A stretch of DNA of 64,000 nt, taken from Hermatobates lingyangjiaoensis. Taxonomy: Eukaryota; Arthropoda; Insecta; Hemiptera; Hermatobatidae. The notes under the pieces are model-generated. The model was not told where the DNA came from. It searched no databases and was given only the letters and a program-made list of their open reading frames with translations. The position numbers and the translations under genes are program-made. Numbering within the stretch: the stretch's first letter is position 1; the number at the start of each line of letters is the position of its first letter. Positions 55,985-64,000 of this stretch are shown here, piece by piece. The stretch covers positions 124,001 through 188,000 of the forward strand of contig JAPFBL010000597.1 in assembly GCA_026182355.1 (NCBI GenBank), written 5' to 3'.

Positions 55985-56706
55985 GGTTTAGTCGCAGGGT
56001 ATTTTAGGTTTTTGTTTGCACAACACTGAAATTCTAAAATTTTGTATATGACAACTACCTACAATTAGGGTTATTAACAAACAAACAATATTAAGAATTT
56101 TAGACTGTTGTAAGAGGTAAGAAGAGGTTGGAAGAGTTAAAAAAAAACGTGATTTACTATCCCGTAAACTGACTGGATTAATTTTAATCCATTTCACATA
56201 TTCAATAGAAAGTTTTTGCTAAGTATTTGAATTTTATTACTGGAATTTAATTGTTAAACTTTAGAAGTAAGGATGCTTCTTTAATCATAAAACATCATGT
56301 AAGTTATGACTCTCGATATAAATTTATTTCTAACAAACAACAACTTTGGAGCCGTCAAAATTAAGCTAATTGTTAAACTTACTGGTCATTAATTTAATAA
56401 ATTAGTTTGATCTTGAAAATCTTCTTTTACTAAATATTATTAACATCTAGCAAAACAAGTGCTTTGATCATTTGTTCAGATATACGTAAGCTTCCTTTCT
56501 AGAAAGCGAACAAGACTGAGGTCATTGTCTTTTCAGGGGCTTAACATTTCTAACTCGCTCTCCATCATTCTTCATATTACAATTGAACTTGAGGACTCTT
56601 GGGCAGGTTACAGTGGGGTTACCTAAGAAGGTTGATGACTGCACTGATAGGTCAAGTATTCAGTTAGAGAAAGTAACGTCCACGATTCACTTTTGCTGAA
56701 TCACAC
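55985..56706. other. Non-coding; nothing recognised
   Basis: Somewhat less A+T-rich from 56500, with no coding match. The minus ORF at 55988-56197 is not supported. Confidence 0.4.
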
Positions 56707-56759
56707 TGTAACAATATTTGGTGTGCCGCACGCGCATGCGCCAGGGCACACCTGTTACA
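56707..56759. repeat. G+C-rich inverted repeat with TGTAACA / TGTTACA ends
   Basis: TGTAACA (56707-56713) and TGTTACA (56753-56759) are inverted. Inside, GGTGTGCC and GGGCACACC pair around 'cacgcgcatgcgcca', which resembles an NRF1-type GCGCATGCGC site. Ends starting TGTTACA with a GGTGTGCC follow-on resemble LTR starts, but only 53 bp are present. Confidence 0.5.
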
Positions 56760-56769
56760 CAGCAAAGTT

Positions 56770-57160
56770 CTTTAATTTTTTTTTCTGATCCTTTCTAAAA
56801 AAATTGAACATTTAAAAATTCAAATTTAATCTTTTAAGTTGTTTAAATCGATATCCTATCAAATAATGATCAAACTGGTAAGGATTAACAATTTTGTATC
56901 TACCTTTACACAGCAATTTATATTAATAAAAATACAAACAAAAGACAAGATAGACAAAAAATTGAAATAAAATAGAAAAACAGAATAACAACATGCAATT
57001 TACAACTCTCGGCATATGTATATTTCTTATAATTCAAAAAACAACAAATTTGGAACGGTATAAATGTCAAAAATAAACCAATTGTTAAAAAATAAAAAGA
57101 ATATATGATGAAGTATACAACAATATAGAACTTGCCATTGTAATAATTACATAAAAATAT
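56770..57160. other. Non-coding; nothing recognised
   Basis: A+T-rich with no supported feature. It may be interior of the Penelope fragment that follows. Confidence 0.35.
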
Positions 57161-57164
57161 AAAT

Positions 57165-57345
57165 GATCAAACCACACTATGAAATGGGGAGAAAAAAACT
57201 TAAGATCTTTTAACCGTAACAAGCAGTCTTTGTCAGAGTCAAAAACCCAACTATGACGGAGACCACTAGTTACAAATCTTAGTCTTTCTTTCCGATTTCA
57301 TATTGTATTTGATCATTGATTGTTATTTTACGTGCTTATTGTAAA
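57165..57345. mobile_element. Penelope-type palindrome (family 2), decayed
   Basis: 'atgatcaaaccacactatga' to 'gtcagagtcaaaaacccaac' on the left is mirrored by a shortened right arm ('tatgacggagaccactagtt', 'aatcttagtctttctttccg', 'tttgatcattgattgttatt'). Left motif (57198-57240, minus): CUGACAA, so core G8 is lost. Right motif (57250-57284): stem II and GAA are partly deleted. Both should be inactive. Confidence 0.65.
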
Positions 57346-57610
57346 ATCTGCGCGATTTCTGGGACACCTTGTATAATAATATAAATATACTCGTAAGCTT
57401 AAAACAAATAATATTTAGAGTGTAATGGATGAACTTCTGAGTTTTCATGAATGTAGAGTTAGTCCAGTGGTTGAACACTTTGTACCACTCTTACTGAAGA
57501 ATGAATACTGGGCTCGTTTTTCATTTATTTATGATGTACAATGGAACATTTTTTCTGCTCCGACACCAGTAAGGGATGTACAGCGTTGGCTGCCAATACC
57601 TGGTCTAGGA
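57346..57610. other. Unidentified less A+T-rich sequence around the hAT insertion
   Basis: 57425-57610 reads open on plus (MDELLSFHECRVSPVVEHFV...DVQRWLPIPGLGQ) and was then split by the hAT element; the sequence resumes at 58303 with 'tatccccagtgcatctcctc'. The block looks like unique or old repeat sequence. I do not recognise a protein, and the ORF end is provided by the transposon. Confidence 0.25.
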
Positions 57611-58294
57611 CAGGGGTTCTCAACCTTTGTTTGCTTGTGGACCCCTAAAAGCTACTTGTGGACCCCCTAAAAGCTATTTGTGGACCCCCTAAAACCTACT
57701 TGTGGACCCCCTAAAAGCTGCTTGTGGACCCCCTAAAAGCTACTTGTGGACCCCCTAAAACCTACTTTTGGACCCCCTAAAAGCTACTTGTGGACTCCCT
57801 AAAAGCTACTTGTGGACCCCCACTCCCCCCGGATACTTAAAAAAACATAATTATACGAATTTATAAATAAATATTTGTTTTTAGGTAAATGAATATAGTT
57901 ATTTATGAAATAATTTCATTACATCTACAAAGCATGCCGAAATACAAAAATGTTTTTAAAACAATAACAAAATATTTTTTTATTAACATTTTATTAAGTA
58001 CCCTGAAATAAATTGTAACAGAATCAATTTTGAATGTACCATAAAGAGAAGTGCAATAGAAAATTTTAAAACATTGGAACATTTTAACAAACTGACAAGG
58101 ATATTAGGCCTTATATTTTAATTATGTGTGAATATTGTACGGCCAAAGCTTACTACGCTTTGGTTTATTTTTGGTTTGCTGATAAATTCATTTAAACTTA
58201 ACATGGAGCCCTAACCACGTTATCATGGACCTTCAGAATACTACTTTTCTCATGGACCCCTGGGGGTCCATGTGGACCATGTTGAGAACCACTG
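57611..58294. mobile_element. hAT non-autonomous element with internal 22-bp array
   Basis: Ends CAGGGGTTCTCAACCT (left) and, reversed, CAGTGGTTCTCAACAT (right), with exact 8-bp target duplication GTCTAGGA at 57603-57610 and 58295-58302. No transposase remains. From 57632 to about 57825 it carries about nine copies of a 22-bp unit (see next entry). The right end also contains 'catggacccctgggggtcca', a palindrome built from the same 'ggaccccc' motif. Confidence 0.92.
57632..57825. repeat. 22-bp tandem array inside the hAT element
   Basis: About nine units whose core is 'cttgtggaccccctaaaagc', varying mainly in 'aagcta' against 'aaccta'. Subterminal 'tggacccc' motifs are normal in this hAT family and may bind transposase; here they are amplified. 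Confidence 0.9.
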
Positions 58295-58302
58295 GTCTAG
58301 GA

Positions 58303-58795
58303 TATCCCCAGTGCATCTCCTCTCTCGTCCTCAATGACACATTTGCTAATGTTATTAATTTTTTTTTGCATGATGATCGCATTTGAAAGTGCCCCTTGTG
58401 ACTTGCATATTAGGCCAAGGTGAGCTCTTGTCAGAGCCTACTTTCTTAATAGTGCTGTTCAGATCAACTCAAATTGGATAATTGTCTAAGCTTATTTATA
58501 ATTGGAATTTTCATCATATTCTTCTAAACATACCGCATTATTAAAAGCAAACAAACTTTCAAAATCACATTCGATACCAGTGTGCGTCGTAAATTTGAAA
58601 TAAGTTGTAACAAACAGTTCAATTCTTAAACCTATTGCAAACTTCGTTCAAACGCTTTCTTATTGGCATTGAATTAACAAAACTTTTTGTTTAATTTAAA
58701 TTTTGATTGAACGTATATAATTACAAAAATCATTTCTAACAATTGTAATAAGATTCTAGGGCTTAAATAAAACTGACCGAATCCTATTTGAGAGT
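58303..58795. other. Non-coding; nothing recognised
   Basis: No coding match or repeat seen. Confidence 0.4.
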
Positions 58796-58798
58796 TGG

Positions 58799-58945
58799 TG
58801 AATTACGGTGGATTCTTGACAAATCATAAGAAAGGCATATTCATGCTGTAGCTATTATTTACCTGTTAGTCATTCGTGCGTTTTATTATCTAATTCGTTA
58901 TTGAACATATGCAGGAATATATATGCATATGAAATGCATACAAGT
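58799..58945 (+). repeat. Left flank copy of the 67-bp minisatellite
   Basis: 'agaaaggcatattcatgctg', 'attatttacctgttagtcat' and 'ttattatctaattcgttatt' recur on the right side at 60819-60950. The array therefore lies between two direct copies of this ~130-bp block. Confidence 0.75.
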
Positions 58946-60770
58946 TGAAAACAACAAATAATCCCTACTGCTACTCTCATAGAACGTAGAGAATGCATAA
59001 ATGCATACAAGTGTAAAACATCAAATCATCCCTACTACTACTCTCATAGAACGTAGAGAATGCATAAATGCATACAAGTTGAAAACAACAAATAATCCCT
59101 ACTGACTACTCTCATAGACGTAGAGAATGCATAATGCATACAAGTGTAAAACATCAAATATCCTACTACTACTCTCATAGAACGTAGAGAATGCATAAAT
59201 GCATACAAGTGTAAAACATCAAATCATCCCTACTACTACTCTCATAGAACGTAGAGAATGCATAAATGCATACAAGTGTAAAACATCAAATCATCCCTAC
59301 TACTACTCTCATAGAACGTAGAGAATGCATAAATGCATACACATGTAAACCATCAAAGGATTCCTACTACCACTCACATAGAACGTACAGAATGCATAAT
59401 GCATACACGTGGAAAACATCAAATGATTCCTACTACTACTCTCATAGAACGTAGAGAATGAATAATGCATACAAGTGTAAAACATCAAATGATCCCTACT
59501 ACTACTATCATAGAACGTAGAGAATGCATACAAGTGTAAAACATCAAATGATCCCTACTACTACTCTCATAGAACTTACAAAATGCATAAATACATAGGA
59601 GTGGAATCCTATGGAATCCTACTCTCATAGAACGTAGAGAATGCATAAATGCATACAAGTGTAAAACATCAAATGATCCCTACTACTACTCTCATAGAAC
59701 GTAGAGAATGCATAAATGCATACAAGTGTAAAACATCAAATCATCCCTACTGCTACTCTCATAGAACGTAGAGAATGCATAAATGCATACAAGTGTAAAA
59801 CATCAAATGATCCCTACTACTACTCTCATAGAACGTAGAGAATGCATAAATGCATACAAGTGTAAAACATCAAATGATCCCTACTACTACTCTCATAGAA
59901 CGTAGAGAATGCATAAATGCATACAAGTGTAAAACATCAAATGATCCCTACTACTACTCTCATAGAACGTAGAGAATGCATAAATGCATACAAGTGTAAA
60001 ACATCAAATGATCCCTACTACTACTCTCATAGAACGTAGAGAATGCATAAATGCATACAAGTGTAAAACATCAAATGATTCCTACTACTACTCAACATAG
60101 AACGTACAGAATGCATAATGCATACAAGTGGAAAACATCAAATGATTCCTACTACTACTCTCATAGACGTAGAGAATGAATAATGCATACACGTGGAAAA
60201 CATCAAATGATTCCTACTACTACTCTCATAGAACGTAGAGAATGAATAAATGCATACAAGTGGAAAACATCAAATGATCCCTACTACTACTCTCATAGTA
60301 CGTGGAGAATGCATATATGCATAGAAGTGTAAAACATCAATTGATTACTACCACTAATCTCGTAGAACGTAGAGAATGCATATATGCATAGAAGTGTAAA
60401 ACATCAAATGATTCCTAGTACTACTCTCATAGAACGTGGAGAATGCATATATGCATAGAAGTGTAAAACATCAAATGATTCCTACTACTACTCTCATAGA
60501 CGTAGAGAATGCATAAATGCATAGAAGTGTAAAACATCAAATGATTCCTACTACTACTCTCATAGAACGTAGAGAATGCATATATGCATAGAAGTGTAAA
60601 ACATCAAATGATTCCTACTACTACACCCATAGAACGTAGAGAATGCATATATGCATGGAAGTGTAAAACATCAAATGATTCCTACTACTACTACTACTCT
60701 CATAGAACGTAGAGAATGCATAAATGTATAGGAGTGGAATCCGATACTCCTACTCTCATAGAACGTCCAA
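58932..60770. repeat. Minisatellite, 67-bp unit, about 27 copies
   Basis: The unit contains 'gcataaatgcatacaagtgt', 'aaaacatcaaatgatcccta' and 'ctactactctcatagaacgt' plus 'agagaat'. Exact spacing of 67 bp is seen, for example between 59831 and 59898. The central units (59640-60070) are almost identical; the edges vary more (tgcatatatgcatagaag variants after 60300; truncated units at 59580-59640 and 60720-60760). Short ORFs on both strands are artefacts of the repeat. Confidence 0.97.
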
Positions 60771-60818
60771 GACTTGAATAGAAGTGAGCAATACCTGCTC
60801 AGTTAAGAGTTTTTAAAT

Positions 60819-60950
60819 TATGGTGAAGTGTTGAAAAATCATTAGAAAGGCATATTTGTCCTCTAGCTATAATTTACCTGTTTTCCTTCTGTGTGTTTTA
60901 TTAGCTAATTCGTTATTCGGCATATGCAGGCACATGAAATGCATAAAAGG
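60819..60950 (+). repeat. Right flank copy of the 67-bp minisatellite
   Basis: Diverged direct copy of 58799-58945: 'agaaaggcatatttgtcctc', 'ataatttacctgttttcctt', 'ttattagctaattcgttatt', 'cggcatatgcaggcacatga' and 'aatgcata'. Confidence 0.75.
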
Positions 60951-61765
60951 AAAAAAAAAACAAACAAGATTCAGTTTTTAATCGCAAAACAATAATTGTA
61001 ATGAATGTAAAAGAGTGAAATAATAAAGCTACAAATCAAGAGTTAGAAAAATAATTTAATTTGCGAATAATATAAAAAAATGAGCATAAAGTAAATATTA
61101 TTTTTGAATTTTTTGTTCACAAAGAACAGAAGGATGAGATTATTATTAGTAATGTTGATCGCTGAGTTGTTTAAACATGTGGTTCACGTAATCAAGGTGA
61201 CTAATAACTGTTTCAACCCACTCTCTTCTTAGAAAACAAGTATGAGAAATAAGGCTATGCGACTAAACATTTAGCTTAGTATCAAAAGACAATCAAAGAG
61301 GGTACAGCACGCTTATGTAACAAATAGAGTTTGTCCTACAGGAATAGCACCGGAATGTTTAAGACTAGGATGACAAGGAAAAGAATGGATGCCATCTCAG
61401 AGTTATGTTAATCGGATAAACTGAATCTCAGTAGTGATACAGGTGAAAGCTAGCAACTAATCGCTACTCTTACTTGTCGGATGAACAAACTTTGAATTGT
61501 CCCTTGGGAATCCAATTTACAAAACAAGTTACATAAACTACTTACTGTGACGAAAGCCTTTACCGATTTCAGAATGTAATTTAGAAATCAAATCTATTCT
61601 ATTTGAGTTTAAGTATTGTTTTAATAACTTATGAGTGTTTTTGCACAAGAGTCAAAGTGATTTAAAGTTGATTAAAAAAAAATATATAGATTGGGGCAAA
61701 GAAATATTACTTATTGTGATTGAATATAATTTCTAATGTAGTGCAATCAGTTATTATGTGGTATT
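60951..61765. other. Non-coding; nothing recognised
   Basis: No supported feature. Confidence 0.4.
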
Positions 61766-61825
61766 TACTTATTGTAGGGTAAAAATCTAATGAAATGTTC
61801 TCCATATATAAAAATTTTAATGATA

Positions 61826-61869
61826 TAAACAACGCGTTTCGAACACGTAGTGTTCTTCCTCAGGCATTA
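61826..61869 (-). ncRNA. Hammerhead-like motif (family 1), core and stem II/III intact
   Basis: Minus strand: AAUGC, CUGAGGA, A, stem II GAACAC-UAC-GUGUUC (perfect), GAA, stem III ACGCGU (palindromic), U17, GUUUA. Stem I is imperfect (G-C, wobble, U-U mismatch, U-A). The GUU triplet meets the NUH rule. Confidence 0.55.
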
Positions 61870-61943
61870 ACTAAGGATGAGTGCCTCTGAATAAGACTGG
61901 CCTCTGTGCCTCTGAGTCTTATTCAGAGGCACTCATCCTTAGT

Positions 61944-61987
61944 TAATGCCTGAGGAAGAATACTACGTGTTCGAAACACGTTGTTTA
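61944..61987 (+). ncRNA. Hammerhead-like motif (family 1), stem III mutated
   Basis: Plus-strand partner: CUGAGGA core intact, stem II GAAUAC-UAC-GUGUUC (one G-U wobble keeps pairing), GAA, then ACACGU. The stem III palindrome is broken by one base, though it could still pair with an ACGCGU copy through one C-A mismatch. Confidence 0.5.
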
Positions 61988-62044
61988 TATCATTAAAATT
62001 TTTTATATGTGGAAACCATTTCATTAGATTTTTACCCTACAATG

Positions 62045-62705
62045 AATATAATTTGTTTAAAATGTAATAAAAATATATTCAAAAAAAGAAAAGAGCAAAA
62101 TTATTATAATACCTCCTTTTATCATACTGATGGCCTCAATCGTTAATGATATAATGTATTGCCGTTAAAACTGAAGTGAACGATTGTCTTAATTAGAAAT
62201 GAATATACTATATCGAAACCAAGAAAAATCCAATTAAGCGTCAATAAAAACTATTTCACCTTCTTTATGGACATCCATGAAACCTATTTCAAAACCACTT
62301 GCAACCAAAGAAACTACTATTAGAGCAATCTAAAAAAGACTTGTAATTTCATTTGAAATCAGATGAAAACCATAAACTTTTATAGATATTGATTGTTAGT
62401 TATTGGAAATTAAAATTTGTTTCGGTTAAACTTAGTTCTTGTATTTCATCAGTATACAATATTTAATTAAAAAAAAAAAAAAAGTATAGATCAAGTTATG
62501 CAATAAATATCTTTTTCATCGTATCAGTAGCCCCTAAATATTTGATTAAGAGAAAGGAATTTGTAATTAGTTTCTTTCTATTTTATTTTGAATCCCAGAA
62601 GGTGTAATTTTGCTTCTAAATTTGATAATATAAAACATATTATATAATTATTAATTTAATACAATAATCACTTAATCGAAACAAAATAAATAACAGAATT
62701 GGTAT
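62045..62705. other. Non-coding; nothing recognised
   Basis: A+T-rich; no supported feature. Confidence 0.4.
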
Positions 62706-62710
62706 TAAAA

Positions 62711-63803
62711 TAAAAAAAATCAATCAAGGATTTGGATTGCTTATAAAATCAATCCTGGAGAAATAAAAAAAAAATCAATCAAGGATTTGGATTGCTTATA
62801 AAATCAATCCTGGAGAAATAAAAAAAAATCAATCAAGGATTTGGATTGTTTATAAAATCAATCCTGGAGAAATAAAAAAAAATCAATCAAAGATTTGGAT
62901 TGCTTATAAAATCAATCCTGGAGGAATAAAGAAAATCAATCAAGGATTTGGATTGCTTATAAAATCAATCCTGGAGAAATAAAAAAAAATCAATCATAGA
63001 TTTGGATTGCTTATAAAATCAATCCTGGAGAAATAAAAAAAAATCAATCATAGATTTGGATTGCTTATAAAATCAATCCTGGAGAAATAAAAAAAAATCA
63101 ATCAAGGATTTGGATTGCTTATAAAATCAATCCTGGAGAAATAAAAAAAAATCAATCATAGATTTGGATTGCTTATAAAATCAATCCTGGAGAAATAAAG
63201 AAAATCAATCAAGGATTTGGATTGCTTATAAAATCAATCCTGGAGAAATAAAAAAAATCAATCAAAGATTTGGATTGCTTATAAAATCAATCCTGGAGAA
63301 ATGAAAAAAAAATCAATCAAGGATTTGGATTGCTTATAAAATCAATCCTGGAGAAATAAAAAAAATCAATCAAAGATTTGGATTGCTTATAAAATCAATC
63401 CTGAAGGAATAAAAAAAAAATCAATCAAGGATTTGGATTGCTTATAAAATCAATCCTGGAGAAATAAAAAAAAATCAATCATAGATTTGGATTGCTTATA
63501 AAATCAATCCTGGAGAAATAAAAAAAAAATCAATCAAGGATTTGGATTGCTTATAAAATCAATCCTGGAGAAATAAAAAAAAATCAATCAAGGATTTGGA
63601 TTGCTTATAAAATCAATCCTGGAGAAATAAAAAAAAATCAATCAAAGATTTGGATTGCTTATAAAATCAATCCTGGAGAAATGAAAAAAAAAATCAATCA
63701 AGGATTTGGATTGCTTATAAAATCAATCCTGGAGAAATAAAAAAAAAATCAATCAAGGATTTGGATTGCTTATAAAATCAATCCTGGAGAAATAAAAAAA
63801 AAT
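62711..63803. repeat. Minisatellite, unit about 52-57 bp, about 20 copies
   Basis: The unit is 'caatcaaggatttggattgc', 'ttataaaatcaatcctggag', then 'aaat' and 5-10 A. Units differ mainly in the length of the A run and in 'caagg' / 'catag' / 'caaag'. Within each unit 'caatc' and 'gatt' blocks can pair as a small hairpin, and the A runs are phased about five helical turns apart. No coding potential. Confidence 0.97.
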
Positions 63804-64000
63804 TGGAGGTTAGAAGTAGTTTCTTTAAATATGTGAAAGAATTCTTGTTATCAATGATAAAACTACCAAAGATACATAAAAATAAAATAAATAAATAAAA
63901 TGAAAACAAATAAAGAATTGTTAGTTATTTGTTATAATTTTATAATATTCTAAGTATTATTAAAATAATTTTATATTTAAATACAATAATCATTTAATCA
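63804..64000. other. Non-coding; window end
   Basis: A+T-rich, nothing recognised. The phrase 'taatacaataatcactt' before the array (62656) and 'aaatacaataatcattt' after it (63979) may be a flanking direct repeat, as for the 67-bp array. Confidence 0.4.

Larger units (their letters stand above)
61770..62044. mobile_element. Penelope-type palindrome (family 1), nearly perfect
   Basis: A 275-bp palindrome runs from 'attgtagggtaaaaatctaa' to its reverse complement ending at 62044. Centre: 'gaggcactcatcc' arms around 'actggcctctgtgcctctga'. Each arm has an outward-facing hammerhead-like motif (next two entries). High arm identity suggests a recent origin or gene conversion between arms. Confidence 0.85.

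Noticed and set aside
57425..57670. 81-codon ORF that begins like a protein.
   Set aside because: It reads into the hAT element, which supplies the stop; the upstream part has no recognisable homology.
59266..59533. ORFs on both strands in the 67-bp array.
   Set aside because: 67 is not a multiple of 3; the frames are open only by chance and contain the tandem unit.
62711..63803. Regular repeats with similar-length units, considered as a CRISPR-like array (also 58932-60770).
   Set aside because: There are no unique spacers between conserved repeats; the units are contiguous. The context is eukaryotic. These are minisatellites.

Overview
This is a very A+T-rich (by eye about 70-75 %) stretch of nuclear DNA from a multicellular eukaryote, most likely an invertebrate. 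It shows no bacterial-style gene packing, no long open reading frames and almost no coding sequence. It does carry relics of Penelope-like, Helitron, hAT and Tigger/pogo elements, a tRNA-derived SINE family and a 5S-rRNA-derived fragment. An arthropod is my best guess from the SINE and transposon mix, but that is weak. I found no intact host gene. Three short open stretches (15410-15510, 16411-16617 and 42720-42880, all minus strand) read like protein and may be isolated exons or old transposon pieces.

Layout. 1-3590: a decayed Penelope-like reverse transcriptase in two tandem copies, the second cut by one end of a Tigger-like element. 3595-7255: a degenerate array of ~100-bp units, followed by a small ORF module at 7440-7780. 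8060-10150: Penelope-derived ends with hammerhead-like motifs, one arranged as a palindrome. 12240-14850: a dispersed repeat, two SINEs head to head, and a third Penelope-type palindrome. 15-19 kb: possible exon fragments and a foldback element. 20-37.4 kb: a large tandem duplication. The second copy (29756-34500) is a strongly shortened, homopolymer-rich version of 21930-28250, then turns abruptly into a near-identical copy of 28250-29755, which looks like an assembly or consensus fault. 37.7-39 kb and 46.3 kb: Helitron helicase C-terminal relics, two with recognisable 3' ends. 42-46 kb: a 5S-like fragment, a possible exon and an hAT element with perfect 8-bp target duplications. 47-50 kb: local tandem duplications. 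50.7-53.1 kb: a SINE, an hAT transposase relic, and an hAT deletion derivative with a Tigger-like element nested in it. 54-58.3 kb: three Penelope palindromes with hammerhead motifs, a SINE and a third hAT element containing its own 22-bp array. 58.8-63.8 kb: two clean minisatellites (67-bp and ~55-bp units) flanking one more hammerhead palindrome.

The most interesting signal is a set of about a dozen hammerhead-ribozyme-like motifs in three sequence families. Each has the CUGANGA and GAA core, a hairpin stem II, and a self-complementary stem III (AGAUCU, ACGCGU or ACGU). In the first two families flanking bases can also form stem I. Penelope-like elements are known to carry hammerheads with a short palindromic stem III that may act as dimers, and the reverse transcriptase relic at 1.1-2.6 kb fits this. 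Here most motifs sit in head-to-head inverted pairs. All family calls are from reading the sequence; no search or folding program was run.
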